Source of the DNA: Streptomyces liliifuscus
GTDB lineage: Bacteria > Actinomycetota > Actinomycetes > Streptomycetales > Streptomycetaceae
Assembly (NCBI RefSeq): GCF_016598615.1
Contig: NZ_CP066831.1
Coordinates: forward strand, 6,386,001 to 6,450,000
Direction of reading: 5' to 3'
DNA: 64,000 nucleotides
The position numbers and the translations under genes were made by a program. The notes below the pieces were generated by a model that saw only the letters and a program-made list of their open reading frames with translations, had not been told where the DNA came from and did no database searches. This document shows, in pieces, positions 1 to 8,093 of the stretch (the stretch's first letter is position 1; the number at the start of each line of letters is the position of its first letter).

Positions 1-883
1 GATCCTCCGTGAGCTTCTCCTTCGCCAGCCCCAGATCCATCGCGAGGGCCACCAGCCGGGCCTGCGCCCCGTCGTGCAGATCGCGCTCGATGCGCCGCAG
101 GTCGGCCGCCGCCGTGTCGATCACGACGCCCCGGTCCGACTCCAGCTCGACGACCCGCGTGGCCAGCCGCGAAGGCCCGAGCAGCCCGTGCACCAGCAGC
201 CGGTCCACCTGCGTCAGCGCCCGCACGATCCACGGCGTGGCCATCGTGAGCAGCAGGCCCACCAGCGCGGTCACCGTGATCTCGAAGGGGTTGTCCAGGT
301 AGACGCTGTGCCCCTGGTCCCCGTACAGCTGGAGCCCGTCCTGCCCGCCGTAGACCGGGAACAGCCAGAACCAGAGCGGATACGTCAGCATCGCCCAGCC
401 GTACACCCAGAAGGTGATGGCCACGGAGAAGGCGAACACGGCCCAGGGGAAGTGCAGTACCGCGTAGAGCAGGTGCCGCCAGGACGCGCCGCTCTTCAGC
501 ATCGCGCCCACCCACGCCATCGCGCCCTGCTTCGTCATCCGCAACGGCTCCGGCGCCGCGACGTCGAGCCCCAGCAGCCCGCGCGCCCGGGCCCGCTCCA
601 GCGCGCCGAGACCGCGGCAGCCCGCGAGGCCGGCGGCGAGTACCGGGATGCCCAGGAACGTGATCAGCAGGCCCGCGCCGAGCGACACCATCGTCACGGC
701 GAAGGTGAACATGATGATGCTGACCGGCAGGCTCAGCATCAGATACCCGAACTCACGCCAGCTGCGCGCCTCGACCGGCGCCCGCAGCGCGGCCGGGAGC
801 CGGTGCCGCCGCTCCTCGGCGCCCTCCCCGCGGAACCCGGGTCCGCCGTCCCACCCGTATCCCTGTCCGTACTCCGTGGCCAT
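1..883 (-). CDS. Sensor histidine kinase, N-terminal part (runs off the left edge)
   Basis: Partial two-component sensor kinase beginning at the ATG at 881-883 (MATEYGQGYGWDGG) and open at base 1. A Gly/Tyr-rich cytoplasmic start is followed by several hydrophobic segments, then the dimerisation/phosphoacceptor region with RRIERDLHDGAQARLV, the HisKA_3 signature of NarL-type kinases (the His in LHDG is the phosphoacceptor). The ATPase domain lies outside the window. It is a close paralogue of the next kinase, sharing the stretch leading into HisKA_3. The signal it senses cannot be told. A partner response regulator is not visible and may lie beyond the left edge. Confidence 0.9.
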   Translation of the reverse strand, partial: MATEYGQGYGWDGGPGFRGEGAEERRHRLPAALRAPVEARSWREFGYLMLSLPVSIIMFTFAVTMVSLGAGLLITFLGIPVLAAGLAGCRGLGALERARARGLLGLDVAAPEPLRMTKQGAMAWVGAMLKSGASWRHLLYAVLHFPWAVFAFSVAITFWVYGWAMLTYPLWFWLFPVYGGQDGLQLYGDQGHSVYLDNPFEITVTALVGLLLTMATPWIVRALTQVDRLLVHGLLGPSRLATRVVELESDRGVVIDTAAADLRRIERDLHDGAQARLVALAMDLGLAKEKLTED

Positions 884-1286
884 GGCCGCCGTCCGTTTCT
901 ACTCGTCCGCTGTTGTATCTCCACATTGCTCGGTCCCACGCGGCCGGGACATGGAGCGAGTCGGCGTCTTGGGGCGGGGGTTTTCCCTACCTTCTGGGGG
1001 CCGGTGCCGGTGCCGGAGTTGGGGTTGGGGTTCGGGCTGGGGCTGGGGTCGGGGTACGGCTGGGCAGCGGGCGGGACCGACCAGGGCGACCGGCATGAAC
1101 AGACGTGCGGGAGCGATGGCGGTGACCGGGGCGAATACAGGCGGGCACGTGCGTGCAGGCGGGCGTGCGCGGCCCCGGGCAGGAGGGCGCGAGGTCCATG
1201 TCCACGCCCGTCCTGCCGGCTCCGCCCGTCCCGCCTGCTCCGCCCGCGTCATCTGTCCTGCTGTCCCACCTGTCCTGCTGTTCCGC
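884..1286. other. Noncoding spacer with G-run repeats
   Basis: About 400 bp between the two kinases with no credible gene. The plus strand has repeated G runs between 1019 and 1054 (GGGG-TT-GGGG-TTC-GGG and similar), then a C-rich stretch around 1210-1330. It must hold the promoter of the left kinase, but no clear -10/-35 pair was recognised. Confidence 0.5.
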
Positions 1287-2495
1287 CTACTCGACCTGTT
1301 CCGCCTGTTCCACCCGGTCCCGCCATGGGAGTTCCGCCGTGATCGTCGTCGGTCCGCCCACCGGCGAGTCGATGACGAACAAGCCGTCCACCGCGCCGAG
1401 CCGGTCGGCCAGTCCCGCCATTCCCGTGCCGCCGTCGAGGGCGGCCCCGCCACGGCCGTCGTCCCAGACCTGTATGAGGAGGCGGTTGTCGGAGCGCCAC
1501 ACGTCGACGGACGCGGACCGCGCCCCGCTGTGCTTGCTGACGTTCTGAAGGAGCTCGGAGACGGTGAAGTACGCGATGCCCTCGATGGCGGCGGCCGGCC
1601 GCATCGGCAGATCGGCGGTCACCTTCACCGGCACCGTGCAGCGCGAGGCGACGGAGGACAGCGCGGCGTCCAGACCGCGGTCGGTGAGGACAGCGGGATG
1701 GATGCCGCGGGCCAGATCCCGCAGTTCCTGCAGGGCCAGCTTCACCTCGCCGTGCGCCTCGTCGACCATGGCGGCGACGGTCTCGTCGGCCTGGCCCTCC
1801 AGCAGCTTCTCCTTCGCCAGGCCGAGGCCCATCGCGAGGTTCACCAGCCGGGCCTGCGCCCCGTCGTGCAGATCGCGCTCGATGCGCCGCAGGTCGGCCG
1901 CGGCCGTGTCGACGACCACTCCCCGGTCCGACTCCAGTTCGGCGATCCGCCGCTCCAGTTCGTCCGAGGGCGAGAGCAGGCCGCGCACCATCGCCCTGTC
2001 CGCGTTGGTCAGTCCCCGCGCGATGTACGGAAGTACCGGCCAGAGCACGAACAACGAGACCAGAGTGATGGTGAAGGTGAGCACGCCCCACGGCAGCCGC
2101 ATGAACTCGTACAGCACCGTGCGCCAGCCGACCGGATCCTTCAGCGCCATCCACAACTGTGCGAAGAACCCGCCCCGCCCGCGCAACGGCAGCGGGCTCG
2201 GCTCGTCGATCCGCACCCCGAGCAGCCCCCTGGCCCGGCCCCGCTCCAGCTTGCCCAGCTGGCGCGCGCCCAACAGGCCGGCCGCGAGCAGCGGAAACCC
2301 GATCACCGTCAGGGTCAGGAAGGCACCCGTGAACAGCACGGTCACCACGTACGTGAACCCGACGAGCGACACCGGCAGGTTGGCCAGGAGATGCGCGATC
2401 TCCTTCCAGGTGTGCCGGTCGTACGCGAAGCGCGCGGGTGGTGGCCGGTCGGTGCCGCCGTCCGAAGTGTCGGCGGCCAGGATGCGTTCGGTCAT
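1287..2495 (-). CDS. Sensor histidine kinase, NarL-type (HisKA_3)
   Basis: Full-length sensor kinase of about 402 residues. I chose the ATG at 2493-2495 (MTERILAAD) because AGGGTGG lies five bases upstream; a GTG three codons earlier is possible. Order: short cytoplasmic N-terminus, two hydrophobic regions (around LPVSLVGFTYVVTVLF and LTFTITLVSLFVLWPVLPY), HisKA_3 (RRIERDLHDGAQARLVNLAM), then a HATPase domain with N-box LLQNVSKHSG, G-box VWDDGRGG and GTGMAGLADRLGAV. It should autophosphorylate on the LHDG histidine and pass phosphate to a NarL/LuxR-type regulator, which is not adjacent here. It is a tandem paralogue of the left-edge kinase. Ligand unknown. Confidence 0.93.
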   Translation of the reverse strand: MTERILAADTSDGGTDRPPPARFAYDRHTWKEIAHLLANLPVSLVGFTYVVTVLFTGAFLTLTVIGFPLLAAGLLGARQLGKLERGRARGLLGVRIDEPSPLPLRGRGGFFAQLWMALKDPVGWRTVLYEFMRLPWGVLTFTITLVSLFVLWPVLPYIARGLTNADRAMVRGLLSPSDELERRIAELESDRGVVVDTAAADLRRIERDLHDGAQARLVNLAMGLGLAKEKLLEGQADETVAAMVDEAHGEVKLALQELRDLARGIHPAVLTDRGLDAALSSVASRCTVPVKVTADLPMRPAAAIEGIAYFTVSELLQNVSKHSGARSASVDVWRSDNRLLIQVWDDGRGGAALDGGTGMAGLADRLGAVDGLFVIDSPVGGPTTITAELPWRDRVEQAEQVE

Positions 2496-2590
2496 AAACG
2501 CCACCCTGCCGGGCCGCGGGCCGCTGCGCCATGAGGTGGGCCGCCCGGATCCCCTGGGGAAAACCCCACCATCCGGGAGCGCTCCCGCGA

Positions 2591-2701
2591 GGACGGCCGG
2601 GAAGACGGCCGGAGGGACGGCGGGGACGACGACCGGAGGACGACCGGAAGTCGGCCGGAAGACGACCGCAAGTCGGCCGGAGGACGGTCGAAAGACGGCC
2701 C
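2591..2701. repeat. Degenerate tandem repeat, about 12-14 bp unit
   Basis: A run of near-repeats of GACGRCCGGAAG in the spacer between the kinase and the nuo operon. About eight diverged copies can be picked out by eye. It lies just upstream of the nuo promoter candidate and is not part of a convincing gene. Confidence 0.6.
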
Positions 2702-2751
2702 GAGCGCGGCCCGGGGAAGCCGTCGCGTCATGCCTACCCGTGACGGGCTGC

Positions 2752-2779
2752 TTACCGTCTCTTTATCAGGCCCTAGACT
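2752..2779 (+). promoter_or_regulatory. Candidate sigma-HrdB-type promoter of the nuo operon
   Basis: TTACCG at 2752-2757 and TAGACT at 2774-2779 with a 16-bp spacer; the -10 matches the streptomycete housekeeping consensus. A start site near 2786 would give a leader of about 85 nt before nuoA. Confidence 0.5.
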
Positions 2780-2870
2780 CCGGTGCGTACAGATCGTCGA
2801 ACGCGGCGCATCGCACGGCGCGCGCGTAGTCAGTACGGGGTCATACGAGGTCAGGGAGCGAGGGGCGGAC

Positions 2871-3311
2871 GTGCCGGAACCGACCATGGTCGTGGCGACC
2901 GGGACCGCTGGGGCCGCCGAGACAGCCGGGACCGTCGTCGCGGCGGACTATTTCGAGTCCTATTCGGTCGTCGGACTGCTCGCGGTGATCGGCGTGCTGT
3001 TCGTCGCCGTCGCCTTCGGAGCGGGCCGTCTGCTGCGGCCCGTAGTGCCGACGCCCGAGAAGCTCATGACGTACGAATGTGGCGTCGACCCCGTCGGCGA
3101 AGGCTGGGCCCACACCCAGGTCCGCTACTACGTCTACGCCTTCCTCTATGTGATCTTCGCCGTCGACTCGATCTTCCTCTTCCCCTGGGCGACGGTCTTC
3201 GCCGCACCGGGCTACGGCGCGGCGACGCTCGTGGAGATGTTCATCTTCCTCGGCTTCCTGGCCGTGGGCCTGCTGTACGCATACAAGAAGGGCGTCCTCA
3301 CATGGACGTGA
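2871..3311 (+). CDS. nuoA: NADH-quinone oxidoreductase subunit A
   Basis: Membrane-arm subunit of respiratory complex I, about 146 residues. The GTG at 2871 is chosen because GAGGGG precedes it. Three hydrophobic segments frame the family motif: YSVVGLLAVIGVLFVAVAFG, then YECGVDPVGEGW (the conserved loop with Tyr-Glu-Cys-Gly), YYVYAFLYVIFAVDSIFLFP and LVEMFIFLGFLAVGLLYAYK. First gene of a ten-gene operon; it overlaps nuoB by ten bases. The N-terminus is longer and more Ala/Gly-rich than in typical NuoA. This looks like the second complex I locus known from Streptomyces, as the set lacks D, E, F and G. Confidence 0.95.
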   Translation: MPEPTMVVATGTAGAAETAGTVVAADYFESYSVVGLLAVIGVLFVAVAFGAGRLLRPVVPTPEKLMTYECGVDPVGEGWAHTQVRYYVYAFLYVIFAVDSIFLFPWATVFAAPGYGAATLVEMFIFLGFLAVGLLYAYKKGVLTWT

Positions 3312-3952
3312 CCCGTCCGCAGCCGGACGCGACCTCCGAGCCCGTGCTCCTGCCGGAACCGAAGCGCCTGGGCGCGCTCGCCCGCCTGGCCCCCGAGCCG
3401 ATGAAGGTGGTCCTGAACTGGGGCCGCCGCTACTCGCTCTGGGTCTTCAACTTCGGCCTCGCCTGCTGCGCGATCGAGTTCATCGCCGCGTCGATGGCCC
3501 GCCACGACTTCATCCGCCTCGGCGTCATCCCGTTCGCGCCCGGCCCCCGCCAGGCCGACCTGATGGTCGTGTCCGGCACGGTCACCGACAAGATGGCCCC
3601 GGCCGTGAAGCGCCTCTACGAGCAGATGCCCGAGCCGAAGTACGTCATCTCCTTCGGCGCCTGCTCCAACTGCGGCGGCCCGTACTGGGACTCGTACTCC
3701 GTGACCAAGGGCGTCGACCAGATCATCCCCGTCGACGTGTACGTCCCCGGCTGCCCGCCCCGGCCCGAGGCCCTCCTCCAGGGCATCCTCAAGCTCCAGG
3801 AGAAGATCGCCCGGGAGTCGCTGGGGGAGCGCTACGGAACCTCCCGCCCCTCCACGGCCGCCCTCCGGAGCGGCCTCGTACAGCCGCCGTCCGCGCAGCC
3901 GTCGACGCACACCCCGTCCACCCGACCGCCGGCCACGGGGGACGCCCGATGA
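3302..3952 (+). CDS. nuoB: NADH-quinone oxidoreductase subunit B (N2 cluster)
   Basis: Peripheral-arm subunit that binds the terminal [4Fe-4S] cluster N2, which hands electrons to quinone. 216 residues. The ligand set is intact: tandem Cys55-Cys56 (LACCAIEF), Cys121 (FGACSNCGG) and Cys151 (VPGCPPRPE), with family-typical spacing. A Pro/Ser/Thr-rich tail of about 35 residues follows the conserved core. The start overlaps nuoA by ten bases and the end overlaps nuoC by four, implying translational coupling. N2 normally sits against NuoD, which this operon does not encode. Confidence 0.96.
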   Translation: MDVTRPQPDATSEPVLLPEPKRLGALARLAPEPMKVVLNWGRRYSLWVFNFGLACCAIEFIAASMARHDFIRLGVIPFAPGPRQADLMVVSGTVTDKMAPAVKRLYEQMPEPKYVISFGACSNCGGPYWDSYSVTKGVDQIIPVDVYVPGCPPRPEALLQGILKLQEKIARESLGERYGTSRPSTAALRSGLVQPPSAQPSTHTPSTRPPATGDAR

Positions 3953-5346
3953 CCGGTTGGCTCCCCGCCCCCGTCGAGGAACTCTTCGGCCCGGACACCA
4001 CGGCCGAGGAGTCGTACGAGGTCCTGACGGTCGACGTGCCTCCGACGTCCTGGCTCGCCTCCCTGGAGGCCGCGCGCGACGTGCTCGGCTGTACGTACTT
4101 CGACTGGCTGAGTGCCGTCGACGAACCCGGCACCGGTTTCCGCGTCTCGGCCCACGTCGTCGCCCTCGCTCCGGTCCGCCGCCTCCTCGTACGGACGACC
4201 GTCCCGCACGACGCCCCCGAACTCCCCTCCGCCGTCGAGGTCTACGCGGGCGCCGCCTGGCACGAACGCGAGACCCACGAGATGTTCGGCGTCGCCTTCG
4301 AGGGCCACCCCGGCCTCGATCCGCTCCTCCTTCCCGAGGGTTTCGAGGGTCACCCCCTCCGCAAGGACTTCGTCCTGGCCGCGCGCGTGGTCAAGGCATG
4401 GCCGGGCGCGAAGGAACCGGGTGAGTCGGAACACGGCGGCCCGAAGCGCCGCCAGATGCTCCCGCCGGGCGTTCCCGACCCCAACGAGTGGGGCCCCCTC
4501 AAGGGCCAACTCCCCCCGGCCCCGGCCCGCCCGGCCCGAGGCACGGCCCGCCCGCCCGGCGACCGCCCGGTACGCCGTGCCCGCACAACGGGCGAGGGCT
4601 CAGCAAGCCAGACGGCTGCGCCGGGCGCGGCTGCTGGGGGTGCCGCGTCCCCGGGTGCGGGTGCGGGTGCGCAGGCTGGGGGTGCCGTGTCCGGCGGTGC
4701 GCAGGCTGGCGGTGCCGTGCCCGGCGGTGCGCAGGCTCGCGGCGCCGGCGGTGCGGAGGCTGGTGGTGCCGTCTCCACGGAGGGCAGCGGGGCGGGAGCG
4801 GAGGCTCGGCGCACGGCCCGTCGGGCCCGCAGCGTGAGCGAGGGCTCGGCGCCGCAGCGCCGCACCGACTCCTCGGCCACCGAAACTGCGTCATCCTCTG
4901 CCGCGGAGGCTGCTCCGGCACCAACACCGGCCGACGGCGCCGAGACCGCACCGGCACCGGCATCAGAACCGGCCCCGGCACCGGCGCCGACGTCCCCGCG
5001 CAGAGCGCGCACCGCGGGCGAAGGCTCGGCGTCACAGCGCAAGGCACCTGCCTCGCCTGGCACTCCTGCCGCACCCGCCGACCAATCCGGCAACGACCGG
5101 TCGACCGGCCCGGCGCGCGCCCGCAGCTCGGACGCCCCCTGGCACCACGCACGCCCCGCCTTCGACGAGGCCGCCCAGGACTCCACCACGGAGAAGCCGC
5201 CACCGACCGAGCAGCCGGCACCGGAACCCGAGGGCGCCCCGGAATCCGAGGCAACCGAGCCCTCGGAAGCCGCTGAAGCCGACTCCACGCCCGCCCCCGA
5301 CCCAACCCCCACCGACGACGAAAACTCCCCAGGAGGCCGGCAGTGA
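3949..5346 (+). CDS. nuoC: NuoC-like subunit with a long low-complexity C-terminal tail
   Basis: 465 residues. Residues 1 to about 150 form a 30-kDa/NuoC-type domain: CTYFDWLSAVDEP, WHERETHEMFGVAFEGHP and GFEGHPLRKDF correspond to the family's conserved segments. From about residue 190 to the end the protein is Ala/Pro/Gly/Glu-rich and probably disordered. The tail has three copies of an RRAR[TS]xxEGSA[SP]Q motif at 209-221, 291-303 and 351-363, and a GGAQAGGAV-type repeat around 240-275. Ordinary NuoC is about 180-230 residues, so this is roughly double. It is coupled by four-base overlaps to nuoB and nuoH. No NuoD domain is fused. Confidence 0.88.
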   Translation: MTGWLPAPVEELFGPDTTAEESYEVLTVDVPPTSWLASLEAARDVLGCTYFDWLSAVDEPGTGFRVSAHVVALAPVRRLLVRTTVPHDAPELPSAVEVYAGAAWHERETHEMFGVAFEGHPGLDPLLLPEGFEGHPLRKDFVLAARVVKAWPGAKEPGESEHGGPKRRQMLPPGVPDPNEWGPLKGQLPPAPARPARGTARPPGDRPVRRARTTGEGSASQTAAPGAAAGGAASPGAGAGAQAGGAVSGGAQAGGAVPGGAQARGAGGAEAGGAVSTEGSGAGAEARRTARRARSVSEGSAPQRRTDSSATETASSSAAEAAPAPTPADGAETAPAPASEPAPAPAPTSPRRARTAGEGSASQRKAPASPGTPAAPADQSGNDRSTGPARARSSDAPWHHARPAFDEAAQDSTTEKPPPTEQPAPEPEGAPESEATEPSEAAEADSTPAPDPTPTDDENSPGGRQ

Positions 5347-6311
5347 ACGACGTGCTCGACGTCGCCCTGCGACTCCTGATCGTCTTCGTCGTGTTCCTCA
5401 CCTTCCCGCTGATCGTCGGTCAGACGGAGCACAAGGTGATGGCCCACATGCAGGGCCGCCTCGGCCCCATGTACGCGGGCGGTTTCCACGGCTGGGCCCA
5501 ACTCGTCGCGGACGGGGTCAAGTTCGCCCAGAAGGAAGACATCGTCCCCGCCGGCGCGGACCGCCGAATCTTCCAGCTCGCCCCCGCCGTCGCCCTCCTC
5601 CCGTACCTCCTCGTCCTCCTCGCCATCCCGATCGGCCCGGGCGAGGGCGCGGTCGGCGAGGTCATCGACGCGGGCATCTTCTTCGTACTCGCCGTGATGG
5701 GCGTGGGCGTCCTCGGCTCGCTCATGGCGGGCTGGGCCTCGGCCAACAAGTTCTCCCTCCTCGGCGGCCTCCGCACCGCCGCCCAACTCCTCGCCTACGA
5801 ACTCCCGATGCTGCTGACCGCCGCCTCGGTCGCGATGGCGGCGGGCACGGTCTCCCTCCCCGGCATCGTCGACGCCTTCGAGTGGTGGTGGCTGCCCTGG
5901 CAGATCGTCGGCGCGATCGTCTTCTTCGTGGCGGGTCTCGCCGAACTCCAGCGCCCGCCCTTCGACATGCCGGTGGCCGACTCGGAGATCATCTTCGGCG
6001 CGTACACCGAGTACACGGGCCTCCGCTTCGCGCTGTTCCTCCTCGCCGAGTACGCCGGAATCGTCGTCCTGTGCGGCCTGACCACCGTGCTCTTCCTGGG
6101 TGGCTGGCACGGCCCGTGGGACGCCGACGGCCTCGGCTGGGTCTGGACCCTGCTGAAGACGGCCGCCCTCGCCTTCGTCGTCATCTGGCTGCGCGTCACC
6201 TACCCCCGCCTGCGCGAGGACCAGCTCCAGAAACTCTCCTGGACCCTCCTCGTCCCCCTCTCCCTCGCCCAGATCGCCCTGACCGGCGTCGTGAAGGTGG
6301 TGATCTCGTAA
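5343..6311 (+). CDS. nuoH: NADH-quinone oxidoreductase subunit H
   Basis: Membrane subunit at the joint of the two arms; it lines the quinone chamber. 322 residues with about eight hydrophobic helices. Family signatures are visible: QTEHKVMAHMQGRLGPMYAG near the N-terminus, AELQRPPFDMPVADSEI, and YTEYTGLRFALFLLAEY. Starts at a GTG overlapping the nuoC stop by four bases and ends two bases before nuoI. Length is normal for the family. Confidence 0.97.
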   Translation: MNDVLDVALRLLIVFVVFLTFPLIVGQTEHKVMAHMQGRLGPMYAGGFHGWAQLVADGVKFAQKEDIVPAGADRRIFQLAPAVALLPYLLVLLAIPIGPGEGAVGEVIDAGIFFVLAVMGVGVLGSLMAGWASANKFSLLGGLRTAAQLLAYELPMLLTAASVAMAAGTVSLPGIVDAFEWWWLPWQIVGAIVFFVAGLAELQRPPFDMPVADSEIIFGAYTEYTGLRFALFLLAEYAGIVVLCGLTTVLFLGGWHGPWDADGLGWVWTLLKTAALAFVVIWLRVTYPRLREDQLQKLSWTLLVPLSLAQIALTGVVKVVIS

Positions 6312-6313
6312 CC

Positions 6314-6997
6314 ATGGCTGAGTCCCTCCCGCCCACCCGTCCCCGCATTCCCGGCTCCGGCCTCGCCAAGGGCCTGGCGGTCACCCTCCGCACGATGACG
6401 AAGAAGACCGTCACCGCGCAGTACCCGGACGCCCAGCCCGAACTCCCGCCCCGCACCCGAGGTGTCATCGGCCTCTTCGAGGAGAACTGCACGGTCTGCA
6501 TGCTGTGCGCCCGTGAGTGCCCGGACTGGTGCATCTACATCGACTCCCACAAGGAGACGGTCCCGCCCGCCGCCCCTGGTGGCCGCGAGCGCAGCCGCAA
6601 CGTCCTCGACCGCTTCGCCATCGACTTCGCCCTCTGCATGTACTGCGGAATCTGCATCGAGGTCTGCCCCTTCGACGCCCTCTTCTGGTCCCCCGAGTTC
6701 GAGTACGCCGAGACCGACATCCACGAACTCACCCACGAGCGCGACAAACTCCGCGACTGGATGTGGACCGTCCCGGCCCCGCCCGCCCTCGACCCCGGCG
6801 CCGAGGAGCCCAAGGAGATCGCCGCCGCCCGCAAATCCGCGGAAAAGCTGGCCGCCGCAGCCCAGGCCGAACCCACACCCGAACCCACACCCGAACCCAC
6901 ACCCGAACCCACACCCGAACCCGGAGCCGCGCCCGGGACTGGACCCGGTTCCGCCCCGCAGGCCAGGCCCACCGATCCGCAGGGCGGTGAATCGTGA
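6314..6997 (+). CDS. nuoI: NADH-quinone oxidoreductase subunit I (two [4Fe-4S] clusters)
   Basis: Ferredoxin-like peripheral-arm subunit carrying clusters N6a and N6b. 227 residues. Two 4Fe-4S motifs are complete: C59-T-V-C62-M-L-C65-A-R-E-C69-P and C108-M-Y-C111-G-I-C114-I-E-V-C118-P. After about residue 150 the chain becomes Ala/Pro-rich and includes four tandem EPTP units (DNA 6872-6919) before ending PQGGES. The tail is not family-typical and parallels the tail on NuoC. The ATG at 6314 follows nuoH by two bases; the end overlaps nuoJ by four. Confidence 0.96.
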   Translation: MAESLPPTRPRIPGSGLAKGLAVTLRTMTKKTVTAQYPDAQPELPPRTRGVIGLFEENCTVCMLCARECPDWCIYIDSHKETVPPAAPGGRERSRNVLDRFAIDFALCMYCGICIEVCPFDALFWSPEFEYAETDIHELTHERDKLRDWMWTVPAPPALDPGAEEPKEIAAARKSAEKLAAAAQAEPTPEPTPEPTPEPTPEPGAAPGTGPGSAPQARPTDPQGGES

Positions 6998-7701
6998 CCC
7001 TCGCCGCAGCCACCGTCATGGCGGCCCACGCCACGACCACCTCCGCCGCCTCCGAATCCCAGGGCTTCCTCTCCCCGACCGGCGTCGAGATCGCCTTCCT
7101 CCTCGTCGGCCTGGTCACCTTCGGCGCCGCGGTCGTCACGGTCACCACGAAACAGCTGGTGCACGCCGCCCTGTGGCTGGTGGTGGCCCTCGGCGGTCTC
7201 GCCGTCGAATACCTCCTTCTCACGGCCGAGTTCATCGCCTGGGTACAGGTCCTCATCTACGTCGGTTCCGTCGTCGTACTCCTCCTCTTCGGTCTGATGC
7301 TCACCAGGGCCCCCATCGGCCGCTCCCCAGACGCCGACTCCGGCAACCGCTGGGCAGCCCTGACCGTGGCGATCGCCGCGGCGGCCGCCCTCGTGTGGGT
7401 CGTCGTCGACGCCTTCCGGACGACCTGGATCGACCTGGACGGCGCCGCCGCCGGCTCCACCGAGGTCACCGGCGCGAGCCTCTTCCAGAGCTGGGTGCTC
7501 CCCTTCGAGGCCCTCTCGGTCCTGCTGCTCGCAGCCCTGGTCGGCGCGATCGTCCTGTCCCGCAAGGCAAAGGCGAACGCGGCGACCACCCCGAGCACCC
7601 GGCCCGACGGCACCCGAAACAACGGCACCCGAAACGACGGCACTCGGACCGACGGCCCCGGAAACGACACCCCCCGGAGCGACAAGGAAGGCGCCCGCTG
7701 A
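6994..7701 (+). CDS. nuoJ: NADH-quinone oxidoreductase subunit J
   Basis: Membrane-arm subunit, 235 residues, five hydrophobic segments. The third, with VEYLLLTAEFIAWVQVLIYV followed by GSVVVLLLFGLMLTRA, is the region that switches between alpha- and pi-helix in known complex I structures. A hydrophilic tail with repeated NGTRNDGT-like units (about 205-235) follows the last helix. It begins at a GTG in a four-base overlap with nuoI and overlaps nuoK by one base. Confidence 0.94.
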   Translation: MTLAAATVMAAHATTTSAASESQGFLSPTGVEIAFLLVGLVTFGAAVVTVTTKQLVHAALWLVVALGGLAVEYLLLTAEFIAWVQVLIYVGSVVVLLLFGLMLTRAPIGRSPDADSGNRWAALTVAIAAAAALVWVVVDAFRTTWIDLDGAAAGSTEVTGASLFQSWVLPFEALSVLLLAALVGAIVLSRKAKANAATTPSTRPDGTRNNGTRNDGTRTDGPGNDTPRSDKEGAR

Positions 7702-8093
7702 TGCACCTCGCCTATCCCGCCGTGCTCTCCGCCCTCCTCTTCTCCACGGGTCTGTACGGAGTCCTCGCGCGCCGCAACGCGATCCTGGTCCTGATGTCCG
7801 TCGAGCTGATGCTCAACGCCGTCAACCTCAACCTCGTCGCCTTCGACGTCTGGCTCAGCAAGACCGCCCAGGACACCCTCCACTCCGGTCAGGCCCTGAC
7901 CCTGTTCACCATCGCCATCGCCGCCGCCGAGATCGGCATCGGCCTGGCGATCGTCCTCGCCGTCCACCGCAACCGGGGCACCGCGGACATCGACAAACTC
8001 CGCGACACCGCCGAGACCGACGACGACTCCGAGCCCGACGACTCCGGCGCCGCCCGTCCCGAACCGGCCGAGAAGGCTGAGGCCACCGCGTGA
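7701..8093 (+). CDS. nuoK: NADH-quinone oxidoreductase subunit K
   Basis: Small membrane-arm subunit, 130 residues with three helices. Typical signatures: GLYGVLARRNAILVLMSVEL (conserved Glu in helix II), MLNAVNLNLVAF, and AAAEIGIGLAIVLAVHR (conserved Glu in helix III). These buried Glu residues belong to the proton path. An acidic tail of about 35 residues follows. Coupled to nuoJ by a one-base overlap and to nuoL by four. Confidence 0.96.
   Translation: MHLAYPAVLSALLFSTGLYGVLARRNAILVLMSVELMLNAVNLNLVAFDVWLSKTAQDTLHSGQALTLFTIAIAAAEIGIGLAIVLAVHRNRGTADIDKLRDTAETDDDSEPDDSGAARPEPAEKAEATA

Noticed and set aside
4660..4790. Direct repeats in DNA suggesting a minisatellite or MITE
   Set aside because: They lie in frame in the low-complexity tail of NuoC and reflect repeated Gly-Ala-Gln codons.
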